Below, piece by piece: positions 18,101 to 25,784 of a stretch of 64,000 bases of DNA. Position numbers and translations under genes: made by a program. The stretch comes from an uncultured Aquimarina sp. Its GTDB lineage: Bacteria; Bacteroidota; Bacteroidia; Flavobacteriales; Flavobacteriaceae. The stretch's first letter is position 1; the number at the start of each line of letters is the position of its first letter. The stretch is from the NCBI GenBank assembly GCA_947498935.1, contig CANMMM010000006.1:1-64000 (forward strand), written 5' to 3'. The notes beneath the pieces are model-generated. The model made no database searches. It was not told the origin of the DNA and worked only from the letters and a program-made list of their open reading frames with translations.

Positions 18101-19590
18101 ATCTAAATGTAGATATGGCGATCGAAGAAAACGCTACGGTAACCCTTAAAAATCAGCAATTTATTTTTAATGATATTGATATAACAGATACCGCTTATAA
18201 CACAAAAGGGGTATTAGGAGGGTATATAGCACACCAACGATTCTCAAACTGGCAACTGGGATTGATACTTACCGCTGAAGAACGGTTACTAGTATTAAAT
18301 ACCGAAGAAGAAGAAGAGTCGCTATACTATGGAAGAGGTTTTATCAGTGGCGATGCTACCATTACAGGCCCTACAGACGAACTAGAAATCAATGTCAATG
18401 CCAAAACAGAAGAAGGAACTGTATTTAAAATTCCATTAAATGATTCAGAATCTATAGGAGACAATTCCTATATTCATTTTTTAAGCCCAGAAGAAAAAAG
18501 AGCACGTTTAGAAGGAAAAGAAATCATATTAGACAATATCAAAGGATTAGCCCTCAACTTTGACCTCGATGTCGATAATACCGCAGAAGTAGAAGTAATA
18601 GTCGATAAAAAAACAGGAAACACACTCAGAGGTAGAGGAGCAGGGATCTTGCGTATAGAAATTAATACCAATGGTAAATTTAAAATGTGGGGGGATTTTG
18701 CCGTATATGAAGGGATTTATAATTTTAGATATGGAGGAGTTGTCGGAAAAGACTTTACGGTACGATCAGGAGGAAGTATTAACTGGGATGGGAGCCCTAC
18801 TAGAGCAGTATTAGACCTTAGTGCTGTATATAAAACAGAAGCCAATCCAGCAGTATTGCTAGAAAACTCTTCGATTAATCGTAAAATACCCGTAGAAGTA
18901 GTAGTAGATCTTAAAGGAGAATTAATACAGCCCGATTTAGATTTTAATATAGAGTTGCCCAGCCTAAGTTCAGTAGCCAAAAGCGAATTAGAATTTCAAT
19001 TAGAAGACCAAGCCACCAAAGAATTACAAGCCCTTTCTTTAGTTACACAAGGGCAGTTTTACAGTGGTGAGTTGGGCGCAAACTTTATCACAGGAAATCT
19101 AGTAGAAAGAGCCGCAGGATTGGTAAACGGTATCTTCTCGGGAGATGATGATAAGTTTAAAGTAGGGATCAATTATGTACAAGGAAACCGTACGATAGAT
19201 GAAACCGCAGCCGATCAATTCGGGGTTACCGTGTCTACTCAAATAAACAATAGAATATTAATTAATGGTCGAGTAGGAGTACCTATTGGCGGGGTTAGTG
19301 AATCAGTCGTTACAGGAGATGTAGAAATCGAATATCTCTTTAATGAAGAAGGGAGTTTTAAAGGTACTATTTTTAATCGTCAAAACGAAATTCAATACAT
19401 AGGAGAAGCACAAGGGTATAAACAAGGAGTGGGATTGTCTTATTCGGTAGATTTTGATAATTTTAATGAATTATGGAAAAAAATATTCACTACAGATACT
19501 ACAAAAAAGAAACAAACAGTAAAAAGACCACCAACTACCCATTCCGAAAAAAAGGAATTTATTAATTTTACAGATAAAAAAAGTAAATAA
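15160..19590 (+). CDS. tamB: TamB-like translocation and assembly module protein (DUF490)
   Basis: 1476 residues read from a TTG at 15160. An N-terminal membrane anchor (FFSLIVLFLLLVLLFS) is followed by a very long beta-rich AsmA/TamB-type region and a C-terminal DUF490 domain (about 1000-1430; 'GRGAGILRIEINTNGKF', 'GSINWDGSPTRAVLDLSAVY'). TamB is a periplasmic bridge for outer-membrane protein or lipid traffic. It is long, as usual in Flavobacteriia. The frame stays open upstream of 15160 (coding for RIKKFWKI-like residues) but has no ATG, so the true start may be another non-ATG codon nearby. Divergent from tsaD, a pairing I know from this class. Confidence 0.9.
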   Translation: MKRIFFSLIVLFLLLVLLFSVPSIQTYFGKKATDYLNDTYGVAIKVGKIGLRYSGAIDIKEVLIKDHHQDTLIYAGSIATSILNLTKLSKGQPEFGAVAVDSLLMKMKLYKGESSDNLMTFVHKFDSKPPKKTTKKFKLTTDKITMQNSFFSYTDENFTTPELVTLSDIALEASYLIVDGPEVYIHTESLALNEGRGLVVKELQTDFSYTPTAMYFKKMKMKTPDSKVEGAITFSYDNGSLVDFVNKVQVNADFEKAKISTNDLIPFYNKFGRNQHVYLTKTNLKGTLNNFYLKDAKLRGLDRSEIEGDIRIKNAVTNRSKFKLEGNFKNLTTNYYDLINLLPRLLGNTLPKQLYQFGNVKAQGNAIITTNMVDVDVELFSQLGTVKAFVLLGTLNDQAKATYNGNIISNNFNLGQLLDKKLLGTAAFNIDVDGSGFTLEDLNTKLEGDINRLEFKGYTYTNLSVVGNLKDPVFNGKLVSNDPNIKFVFNGIADMSQEINNYDFTANVDHIDLQKLHIFTRDSTSIFNGDVFMNMKGTGINDAVGTIAFTKTLYKNQNASYYFDDFEITSSFDASNIRTITINSPDIIEGGVRGIFKFENVFDLFRNSIGSLYTNFEATEITDDNFMEFNFNIYNKIVDVFFPEIEFAPNTFIRGRVESNDSEFKLTFRSPEIKAFDNLMRKVDIQVDNKNPLFNTYVAIDSINSKYYDISKFSLINVTLKDTLFMRSEFKGGVANQDTYNLDLYHTINEDNNSVLGFRKSDFTFKGYTWDINPDKVKSNNKIIFDTNFQNIDIRSIILGHRDEEIRVSGIVEGKDHKNVRAVFRDVDLNKITPDIENLKLGGVVDGDITLVQQEGVYFPRSTVIINGLTVNESTLGELRLNAAGNESLTQYKINTRLVNEAKVKTLTALGVIDIGRASKEMNIDVKLDQFAIDGFSDLGGIVLNDLRGLVSGNAKITGNYVNPSIDGELTLNQAGLTIPYLNVDMAIEENATVTLKNQQFIFNDIDITDTAYNTKGVLGGYIAHQRFSNWQLGLILTAEERLLVLNTEEEEESLYYGRGFISGDATITGPTDELEINVNAKTEEGTVFKIPLNDSESIGDNSYIHFLSPEEKRARLEGKEIILDNIKGLALNFDLDVDNTAEVEVIVDKKTGNTLRGRGAGILRIEINTNGKFKMWGDFAVYEGIYNFRYGGVVGKDFTVRSGGSINWDGSPTRAVLDLSAVYKTEANPAVLLENSSINRKIPVEVVVDLKGELIQPDLDFNIELPSLSSVAKSELEFQLEDQATKELQALSLVTQGQFYSGELGANFITGNLVERAAGLVNGIFSGDDDKFKVGINYVQGNRTIDETAADQFGVTVSTQINNRILINGRVGVPIGGVSESVVTGDVEIEYLFNEEGSFKGTIFNRQNEIQYIGEAQGYKQGVGLSYSVDFDNFNELWKKIFTTDTTKKKQTVKRPPTTHSEKKEFINFTDKKSK

Positions 19591-19927
19591 TTCCCGTTAT
19601 TGTAGTACTGTTTTATACAAGATTAACGAAGGTAGGTACTACTGTTGTAGCGAATGGAATGAAAAAAAATAGGTTACTTTATGTGTCGTCTAAGCACATC
19701 AGTCGATAGCATTAGTAAACAAAAAATAAAGTGATGTACACTTTCTTGATTTCCACAAAAAACGAACAATTTGTGATTATGCATATTGTTTTTTGAAACA
19801 AGTTATTGTTTTAAAACATGCTAATTACAAAATTACAATCTAGAGAATGTTTTTTGCAGTCAACCATAGAAGCGTACATTATTAGTAGCAAAAGTAATTT
19901 TCAAATCTAATTTTTATACACAGATTC
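19591..19927. other. 337-bp spacer between tamB and pfkA
   Basis: No gene, no convincing terminator for tamB and no family A or B repeat is seen. The segment is AT-rich and must contain the pfkA promoter, but I find no clean TTG/TAnnTTTG pair. Confidence 0.5.
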
Positions 19928-20914
19928 ATGGCTAAACAAATTAGAACAATCGGAGTAATGACCTCTGGAGGAGACTCACCAGGGATGAATGCAGCTATTA
20001 GAGCAGTAGCCAGAGCATGCTCCTATTATAAAGTAAAATGCATAGGGTTTTATAGAGGGTATCAAGGAATGATTGAAAACGATTATTGCGAGATGACAGC
20101 TCGAAGCGTTCGAAACATTATCAGTGAAGGCGGTACCATTCTCAAATCAGCCCGTTCGGATGAATTCAGAACCCAAGAAGGACGAAAAAAAGCAGCAGAC
20201 AATCTACAAGAATTAGGCGTTGATGCCATGGTACTTATCGGAGGAGATGGTACCTTTCGAGGAGGGCAAATTTTTAGCCAAGAGTACGATATACCAGTAA
20301 TAGGAGTGCCTGGTACTATAGATAATGATATTGCAGGTACCAACTTTACGATAGGATATGATACAGCATTGAATACAGTGGTAGATGCGATCGATAAGAT
20401 ACGAGACACAGCCAGTTCACACGATCGATTATTTTTTGTAGAAGTCATGGGGCGCGATGCAGGATTTATAGCTCTCAATAGTGGAGTAGGAGCCGGAGCA
20501 GAAGAAATACTAATCCCCGAAGAAGATTTAGGTTTAGACAGGCTGTTAGAATCATTACAGCGTAGTAAAAGAGCAGGAAAGTCATCCAGTATTGTAGTTG
20601 TAAGCGAAGGAGATAAAATCGGAAAAAACGTATATGAGCTAGCTGATTATGTAACCGCTAATTTACCAGACTATGATGTACGTGTTACCGTATTAGGGCA
20701 TATGCAACGAGGAGGGTCACCATCCTGTTTTGATAGGACATTGGCCAGTAGACTATGTGTAAAAGCAGTAGAACTACTATTAGATGGTAAGCAAAACCTC
20801 ATGGTAGGGCTCGTGAATAATGATATTGTAGCCACCAATTTCGAAGCAGGTCTTAAAGAAGATCATGGTATTAATAAGGAGCTACTTAGGATTTCTGATA
20901 TTCTATCTGTGTAA
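19928..20914 (+). CDS. pfkA: 6-phosphofructokinase
   Basis: 328 residues, normal for a bacterial ATP-PFK. Motifs: 'GVMTSGGDSPGMNAAIRA' (ATP site), 'IGGDGTFRGG', 'PGTIDNDI' with the catalytic Asp, 'EVMGRDAGFIA' and 'VLGHMQRGGSP'. It converts fructose 6-phosphate to fructose 1,6-bisphosphate. The GGDGT form is typical of ATP-dependent enzymes. mgsA follows 66 bp later on the same strand. In many relatives a gap gene stands in that position; here none does. Confidence 0.97.
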   Translation: MAKQIRTIGVMTSGGDSPGMNAAIRAVARACSYYKVKCIGFYRGYQGMIENDYCEMTARSVRNIISEGGTILKSARSDEFRTQEGRKKAADNLQELGVDAMVLIGGDGTFRGGQIFSQEYDIPVIGVPGTIDNDIAGTNFTIGYDTALNTVVDAIDKIRDTASSHDRLFFVEVMGRDAGFIALNSGVGAGAEEILIPEEDLGLDRLLESLQRSKRAGKSSSIVVVSEGDKIGKNVYELADYVTANLPDYDVRVTVLGHMQRGGSPSCFDRTLASRLCVKAVELLLDGKQNLMVGLVNNDIVATNFEAGLKEDHGINKELLRISDILSV

Positions 20915-20980
20915 TATACACAGGTAGCACAGGCTTGTACTGATTTCCCATCAATCAAAAACCAATCTATTAGTAACATT

Positions 20981-21343
20981 ATGAATATTGCAATTATAGC
21001 CCATGATGGCAAAAAAGCGGAAATGGTGCAGTTCCTTAACGAACACCAAGACATTTTACGTCAAAAAAGTATACACTTAATTTCTACAGGAACCACAGGA
21101 GAAAAAGCTAAAAAAGGAGGTTTTGCGGTAGAAGCATTATTATCAGGTCCATTAGGAGGGGATGCACAAATAGCGGCCGCAGTAGCAGAAAAAAGAGTAG
21201 ACATGGTAATTTTCTTCAGAGATCCATTAGCCAAGCATCCACACGAGCCAGATATCTTTATGTTAATGCGGTTATGTGATGTCTACGATGTCCCATTAGC
21301 TACCAATCCATCTACAGCTCAGATGCTGTTTAAAGGTATGTGA
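20981..21343 (+). CDS. mgsA: Methylglyoxal synthase
   Basis: 120 residues, shorter than E. coli MgsA (152), with the catalytic core complete: 'STGTTGEK', 'SGPLGGDAQIAA' (catalytic Asp), 'FFRDPLAKHPHEPD' (His) and 'PLATNPSTAQML'. It converts dihydroxyacetone phosphate to methylglyoxal and phosphate, a bypass of lower glycolysis when phosphate is short. Co-transcription with pfkA, 66 bp upstream, would tie this overflow route to upper-glycolytic flux (inference). Its transcript likely ends at the 21579 hairpin, beyond an inserted family B-like element. Confidence 0.93.
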   Translation: MNIAIIAHDGKKAEMVQFLNEHQDILRQKSIHLISTGTTGEKAKKGGFAVEALLSGPLGGDAQIAAAVAEKRVDMVIFFRDPLAKHPHEPDIFMLMRLCDVYDVPLATNPSTAQMLFKGM

Positions 21344-21418
21344 ACTTTCCGAAAAAATAGACATAAAAGAAGTTATAAACTAATTCAATATCTTATAAAA
21401 CAACTACTCTAATTTTAT

Positions 21419-21578
21419 GAACTCATCTTGACTTTTTGTTTTTTACCGAAAATGAGAAGAAATTTGACTGAATAAGGCACTTTTTGAAATTCATAGCAGC
21501 GCTACGGATAAAAAAAAGTAACGAAATACAGGTGAATTTTAGTCATTTTTTAGGGAAAGAAAAAGTCAAGATGAGTTC
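21419..21578. mobile_element. Family B-like palindromic element with perfect 19-bp terminal inverted repeats (B1)
   Basis: Left end GAACTCATCTTGACTTTTT (21419-21437), right end its exact reverse complement (21560-21578). Total 160 bp, no coding capacity. The centre contains CATAGCAGCGCTACGG, shared with other family B copies whose termini differ. TAT flanks both ends, compatible with a 3-bp target duplication. It looks like a non-autonomous, MITE-like insertion between mgsA and its terminator. Confidence 0.8.
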
Positions 21579-21625
21579 TATAAAAATCATCATTTATTAG
21601 TTGATCGTAAATGATGATTTTTATA
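21579..21625. terminator. Bidirectional terminator between mgsA and the DUF6048 gene
   Basis: Perfect 18-bp arms TATAAAAATCATCATTTA and TAAATGATGATTTTTATA around an 11-base loop, with A/T runs in both orientations. It serves the convergent mgsA (plus) and DUF6048 (minus) transcripts. Confidence 0.85.
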
Positions 21626-21630
21626 GATGA

Positions 21631-22341
21631 TTATCGTTTTTTCTTTTTAAAAGGAATCAGATAACTAATCGTGTAATTATATCCTATACCAAATCTGCTA
21701 AAATCATTCGTTCTACCAAATCCTGGAACAAATAGATTTTTAAAAATTTCGGGTTGCTGTTGTTTACCCATCCTTCGTATAGAAGCACTAGCACTTAAGT
21801 AAATATTAGCTATGAGTTCTACCTTAATACCCAGGACCATTTCAATCCAATTAGCTGTTAGTGTATCCGAAGTAACAGGCTCCGTATTGATCTGCGTAGG
21901 AAAAAAATTAGAACCCGTAAATACATTATATCTATTCAGTGATTGGTCAAAAGAAGCAATTCCATACCTAAACCCTGCAAAAATATTATTCTGCATTCCA
22001 TACCAATTATCATATGTATTGTAATCAAATCCGATTCTCAGGAAATTACCATCACCCTCAGCATTGATATTTGTTTCATCTCTAGTCAAGGACTCATTAC
22101 CGAACTCAACCGCAGCATAAAAGTTTTTATACACCCGATAGTCTGCCACAATTTCGAAACCGCGGTACAGATCATTACTCTCGGTACGTACCAATCTACT
22201 AATGTCAGCACCGATACGCAATCCATATTTTTCAGATGGCGGAAGCGTATCTACAGCAGTTGTGTTGGTTTCTTGTTCTTGCCCATATCCGATGAGCGTG
22301 ATCATTATACTACTAATGAAAAATAAACAGATGCGCTTCAT
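21631..22341 (-). CDS. DUF6048 family protein, probable outer-membrane beta-barrel
   Basis: 236 residues with an N-terminal signal peptide (MKRICLFFISSIMITLIGYGQ). The mature part consists of alternating strands with Gly/aromatic turns ('YGLRIGADISRLVRTE', 'RGFEIVADYRVYKNFYAAVEFGNE', 'FGIGYNYTISYLIPF'), as in small outer-membrane barrels. I recognise it as DUF6048 from its place after DUF6452 and rlmD, an arrangement seen across Flavobacteriia. Its start overlaps the end of the DUF6452 gene by 29 bp. Function unknown. Confidence 0.82.
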   Translation of the reverse strand: MKRICLFFISSIMITLIGYGQEQETNTTAVDTLPPSEKYGLRIGADISRLVRTESNDLYRGFEIVADYRVYKNFYAAVEFGNESLTRDETNINAEGDGNFLRIGFDYNTYDNWYGMQNNIFAGFRYGIASFDQSLNRYNVFTGSNFFPTQINTEPVTSDTLTANWIEMVLGIKVELIANIYLSASASIRRMGKQQQPEIFKNLFVPGFGRTNDFSRFGIGYNYTISYLIPFKKKKR

Positions 22342-22843
22342 TTTCTCTTTTAATATTTTCTTCTCTTAATTCGATTCGATCTATCCAGTTTAAAGTATCA
22401 TCATCTCCATCATTCAATTCACTAACCACCCCTGCCGTAGTACCTAGATATACAACTCTAAATCCACATGCACTACTCACATATTCCTCTTGCGGTGTAT
22501 ACTGTAGTTTTAATGTATCTATATTAGGAGGTGATCCTGCATTCGTAGTATCCGCATCAATAGTGATTTCAAAATCTGTAAAAGCAGCATCCGTACGTAG
22601 TGGAATCAAAATAGAATCTTGATTGGTTTCAAAACGGATAATACTATCGAATCCAATCGCCTTTACCGCTAATTCATTAGGACGTTTGATCTGATCAGGC
22701 AGATCACGATTAAAAAATTTAATAATCAATTGCGGCGTAATGGGAGTATCCTCGGCACAAATATCATCACGTTCACAGCTCACTACACCATAGGTAATGC
22801 AGCCTAGAAGTAATAAAATGCCTAAAATATGGTATAATTTCAT
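22313..22843 (-). CDS. DUF6452 family lipoprotein
   Basis: 176 residues from the start chosen at 22843 (MKLYHILGILLLLGC). An upstream ATG at 22918 would place 25 residues before the signal peptide. The lipobox is in 'ITYGVVSCERDD'. The mature domain has 'CAEDTPITPQLIIKFF' and a C-terminal 'ACGFRVVYLG', fitting the DUF6452 family. It overlaps the DUF6048 gene by 29 bp, so the two are co-translated; a periplasmic partnership with that barrel is an inference from constant co-occurrence. Confidence 0.82.
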   Translation of the reverse strand: MKLYHILGILLLLGCITYGVVSCERDDICAEDTPITPQLIIKFFNRDLPDQIKRPNELAVKAIGFDSIIRFETNQDSILIPLRTDAAFTDFEITIDADTTNAGSPPNIDTLKLQYTPQEEYVSSACGFRVVYLGTTAGVVSELNDGDDDTLNWIDRIELREENIKRENEAHLFIFH

Positions 22844-23130
22844 TCTCAAATATTCTTTTTTAGATAATGCTATACAAATAGCTATGTAATGTATAATAAA
22901 TCTATCAATCGTATGCACAGAATCAACAACACGTTGGTGTTAGATATGATTTAGTAATTTACGTGACCAAAAGTAGTAAACATAAATCAATATCTATAGA
23001 CTATCATTCAAAAAAGAAAGACGATCAGAAAATTACATTGTGACTCCCATAGGTTGTTTTTAGATAGTTACTTTTGCTAAGTGTTTGGAAAATAAGTTTT
23101 TGATGCTAGTGGCTACTGTTTTAATTATTT

Positions 23131-23218
23131 GGGCGTTACCACAAGGGTCGGGCTATCCGTTCCAATTCCTCGCACTCCTAAGGTCGTGCTGCGGGATTTC
23201 CTCTACTATCCCTAACGC
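23131..23218 (-). repeat. Dispersed intergenic repeat, family A (copy A3)
   Basis: Runs GGGCGTTACCACAAGGG to TATCCCTAACGC with the central GTCGTGCTGCGGGATTTCC variant. 88 bp, intact ends. Confidence 0.85.
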
Positions 23219-23243
23219 AGTTCAATACGTATACTAAAAAGAA

Positions 23244-23275
23244 AAACGACCTAAAAATGAGTATTTCGGTCGTTT
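23244..23275 (-). terminator. Hairpin terminator of rlmD
   Basis: AAACGACC at 23244 pairs with GGTCGTTT at 23268, extended by TAAAAAT/TATTT inside. It starts 25 bp after the rlmD stop, with A-rich DNA on the plus strand giving a U tract on the minus transcript. Confidence 0.75.
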
Positions 23276-23299
23276 AGATATAGAAGATGATGTATCATC

Positions 23300-24709
23300 T
23301 TATCGTTTCTCTAGCAGTACCACATTCTCTACATGATGTGTTTGTGGAAACATATCCACAGGCTGTATCTTCGTTACCTTATACGTAGCATCTAAAAGCG
23401 CTAAATCCCGTGCCTGTGTAGCACTATTACAGCTTACATACACGATTCTTTCAGGAGAGATAGCCAGTAGCTGCGCCACTACATCCTTGTGCATACCATC
23501 TCTAGGCGGATCAGTAATCACTACCTCTGGCTGTCCATGTGTAGCGATAAAATCTGCGGTAAATACCTTTTTCATATCCCCCACGTAGAACTCTACATTA
23601 TCGATCTGATTATGTGTTGCATTCGCTTTAGCATCTTCAATAGCCTCAGGTACCGCCTCTACACCGATCACTTTTTTTGCCTTTTTGGCTACAAACTGAG
23701 CGATAGTACCCGTACCAGTATACAAATCATATACCAGTTCATTACCAGTTAACCCAGCAAAATCCCTAGTAATTTTATACAATTCATACGCCTGTTTAGA
23801 ATTGGTCTGGTAGAATGATTTCGCATTGATTTTAAATCGCAGTCCCTCCATTTCTTCCTCTATATACGACTTTCCATGATAGCATATTACTTCCTGATCG
23901 TAGATCGTATCATTTCCTTTGCCATTAATCACATATTGTAACGAAGTAATAGTAGGAAATTCAGCGAGGATATAATCCAGTAGCAAGGTTCTTTTAGCTA
24001 CATCCTCATGGAAGAACTGTACCAATACCATGATTTCACCAGTAGACACAATCCGCAGCATTAACGTACGCAAAAACCCCTTTTGCTGCCTAGCATTATA
24101 GAATTCGAGTCCATTTTCAGTAGCAAAAGTTTTGATCTTGTTACGAATCTCATTACTTGGATCTTCCTGTAAATGGCAGGTATCTATATCCAAGATTTTA
24201 TCCCACATACCAGGGATATGAAACCCTAACGCATTTCGATTTTCGATTTCCTGCCCACTATTGATCTCATCCAATGATAACCAACGGCTATCACTAAAGG
24301 AGAATTCCATTTTATTACGATAATAAAACTGAGTAGCAGAAGGTGCAATAGGCGTTACCTCAGGTAATTCCACTTTGCCCAAACGAGTGATATTATTCAC
24401 CACCTCTTGCTGCTTATATGCTAGTTGGTGTTCATAGCCCATAAACTGCCATTTACACCCACCACAGGTACCAAAATGCGTACATTTAGGAGACACTCTT
24501 TTATCAGACTCCTTATGAAATGCCGTAGCAGTACCCTCATAAAACGCCTTTCGCTTTTTAGTAGTTTGTATATCCACAACATCCCCAGGGACAGCATTGT
24601 TTACAAAAATCACCTTTCCATCAGGAGCTTTGGCAATGCTTTTTCCTTTTGCACCTGCATCTATGATTTCGATCTGTTCGAAAACCTTTCTTTTATTCTT
24701 TCTTGCCAT
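23300..24709 (-). CDS. rlmD: 23S rRNA (uracil1939-C5)-methyltransferase RlmD
   Basis: 469 residues. N-terminal TRAM-like domain, then the iron-sulfur cysteines in 'CTHFGTCGGCKW' with a fourth in 'DIDTCHLQ', SAM-binding 'VYDLYTGTGTIAQF' and 'VIGVEAVPEAI', 'VITDPPRDGMH', and the catalytic Cys in 'IVYVSCNSATQARDL'. It belongs to the RumA/TrmA group. In Flavobacteriia it is commonly annotated as RlmD, but related enzymes can target other uracils, so the exact site is inferred. Upstream of DUF6452-DUF6048 but separated by 456 bp and a terminator. Confidence 0.92.
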   Translation of the reverse strand: MARKNKRKVFEQIEIIDAGAKGKSIAKAPDGKVIFVNNAVPGDVVDIQTTKKRKAFYEGTATAFHKESDKRVSPKCTHFGTCGGCKWQFMGYEHQLAYKQQEVVNNITRLGKVELPEVTPIAPSATQFYYRNKMEFSFSDSRWLSLDEINSGQEIENRNALGFHIPGMWDKILDIDTCHLQEDPSNEIRNKIKTFATENGLEFYNARQQKGFLRTLMLRIVSTGEIMVLVQFFHEDVAKRTLLLDYILAEFPTITSLQYVINGKGNDTIYDQEVICYHGKSYIEEEMEGLRFKINAKSFYQTNSKQAYELYKITRDFAGLTGNELVYDLYTGTGTIAQFVAKKAKKVIGVEAVPEAIEDAKANATHNQIDNVEFYVGDMKKVFTADFIATHGQPEVVITDPPRDGMHKDVVAQLLAISPERIVYVSCNSATQARDLALLDATYKVTKIQPVDMFPQTHHVENVVLLEKR

Positions 24710-24713
24710 AGCG

Positions 24714-24721
24714 CAAAAATA
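24714..24721 (-). promoter_or_regulatory. Candidate minus-7 box directly before the rlmD start codon
   Basis: Minus strand reads TATTTTTG, then four bases (CGCT), then ATG. If this is the promoter, transcription starts at or next to the start codon and the mRNA is leaderless. No good TTG lies 17-23 bp upstream. Confidence 0.4.
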
Positions 24722-24809
24722 GGATTTAAATAAAAAAAACAGCTCTTTTAAGCAGTTTTTAGTTGTACATACACTTTTAGGAGTTGAATTGATGTAGCGA
24801 TTTTTTTTT

Positions 24810-24998
24810 GGCGTTCTCCAAGGGTCAGGCTCCGCTGTATCTTTTTTGTTTTTTTAAGAAGAAGTGTTTTACTATTTTTGGATTGAAGCGAAAAGTGAAG
24901 ATTTTATGATCAAATACAGTAATTTTTTTGTTGCATAGCAGCGCTACGGAACTCAAACACTTCTAACCAAAAAAGGATGCCGCTCCTATCCCTAACGC
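24810..24998 (-). repeat. Family A repeat (copy A4) split by a family B element
   Basis: Left half GGCGTTCTCCAAGGGTC...CTTTTTTGTTTTTT, right half CCAAAAAAGGATGCCGCTCC then TATCCCTAACGC. The halves join into the T-arm/A-arm variant also seen in A1 and A6. The interruption is the 103-bp element at 24861-24963. Confidence 0.8.
24861..24963 (+). mobile_element. Family B palindromic element (B2) nested in family A copy A4
   Basis: Perfect 9-bp inverted ends GAAGTGTTT / AAACACTTC, internal GATCAAATACAGTAATTTTTT and CATAGCAGCGCTACGGAACTC shared with B3, B7 and B8. TAA flanks both ends. It is shorter than full family B copies (about 160 bp), so the right part is missing or this is a compact form. 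Confidence 0.75.
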
Positions 24999-25026
24999 AG
25001 CAATAGTCATAAAAGTAAACAACCAG

Positions 25027-25100
25027 TCGTCGTATGACGGGAGACTGTAACGTACGGTTCTGTGAGAGGTATGGGGTGAAACTCCTTGTATCTACTTGAC
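25027..25100 (+). mobile_element. Relic of a group II intron 3' end (domains V and VI)
   Basis: Bases 25027-25060 align with the 34-nt domain V. The upper stem ACGG/CTGT is capped by a GAGA tetraloop and the 3' strand CGTACGGTTC is intact. The 5' strand, normally GAGCCGTATG, reads TCGTCGTATG, so the catalytic AGC triad is CGT and the lower stem is broken. Bases 25061-25100 form a domain VI-like hairpin (GGGGTGAAACTCC core) ending CTACTTGAC, the usual 3' splice end. No reverse transcriptase or domains I-IV are present; repeat A4 stands immediately upstream. A dead fragment. Confidence 0.75.
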
Positions 25101-25557
25101 TTTGCAACTAGTACCGTTACAGCTTGGCAGGGTACGAGTAAGTAATAGCAAAAACAAACACGATCTATTTTATTGATAGGTTACCTCGCTAGATTATCAT
25201 ATATGCTAGTTCGAGTTTGCAACTCGGACTTCCATACGAGTAAGCAAATACTCACTAAATGATAAAAACCAATTACAGCGCTATAACTGGTTTCTTTTTC
25301 TGCTATATGTTGCCATTTTGCTTTCGTTGGCTGCAACGGCTATCGTAACAGTTAGGTAATGGGTAGAAGTTACAACTCTCCGCAAGCATTTGTACTTATA
25401 AATAATGAGGAGTGCCATCAATCCATGCGTTATACACGGAAAACATTTCCGCGTTATCGGATTACAATGTTTTATTATTTGCTAATGATTAGATGGTATA
25501 GTAATAGTTAAGACTACTATTTGTATACAGAGAGGGTATGTATGATACTTTCTATTT
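25101..25557. other. Gene-free structured segment after the intron relic
   Basis: No credible open frame. Two hairpins are visible: AGTTCGAGTT/AACTCGGACT around 25213-25236 (one wobble) and the near-perfect palindrome at 25266-25293. The rest (TATGTTGCCATTTTGC, CGCAAGCATTTGTACTT and similar) has a more balanced base composition than neighbouring spacers and looks like remains of an inserted element. I cannot name it. Confidence 0.5.
25266..25299 (+). terminator. Terminator-like palindrome in the gene-free segment
   Basis: AAACCAATTACAGC pairs with GCTATAACTGGTTT (wobbles only), followed by CTTTTTC on the plus strand. No known plus-strand gene precedes it, so it may be the end of a decayed element or of an unrecognised transcript. 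Confidence 0.6.
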
Positions 25558-25648
25558 GCGTTAGGGATAGCAGAGGAAATCCCGCAGCCCCGACCTTTAG
25601 GAGGGGCGAGGAATTGGAACGGATAGCCCGACCCTTGTGGTAACGCCC
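25558..25648 (+). repeat. Dispersed intergenic repeat, family A (copy A5)
   Basis: Begins GCGTTAGGGATAGC and ends GTGGTAACGCCC, with the central AAATCCCGCAGCCCCGACC and GAGGAATTGGAACGG variant. 91 bp, intact ends. Confidence 0.85.
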
Positions 25649-25672
25649 TAATAATATTATAGACTAAAAACA

Positions 25673-25696
25673 GCCAGTTATATCACTACAACTGGC
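25673..25696 (-). terminator. Hairpin terminator of the MscS-like gene
   Basis: GCCAGTT at 25673 pairs with AACTGGC ending at 25696 around a 10-base loop. The plus-strand A-run before it (ACTAAAAACA) gives a U tract for the minus transcript ending at 25785. Confidence 0.65.
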
Positions 25697-25784
25697 CGTT
25701 CTATTTGTAAACAGTATGATTATTCGTTTAAAAAATAGTAACGGATGTAACTTGAAGTTATGTGTCTGCTACTATGTTAAGCTC

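Larger units (their letters stand above)
22844..23299. other. 456-bp spacer between DUF6452 and rlmD
   Basis: No open frame of note. It contains repeat A3 (23131-23218) and the rlmD terminator (23244-23275). The 22844-23130 part is plain AT-rich DNA and must hold the promoter of the DUF6452-DUF6048 pair. Confidence 0.5.

Noticed and set aside
24910..25107. Minus-strand 65-codon frame in the repeat-rich spacer
   Set aside because: It crosses the family B element and the group II intron domains V and VI, so its codons are by-products of those structures.
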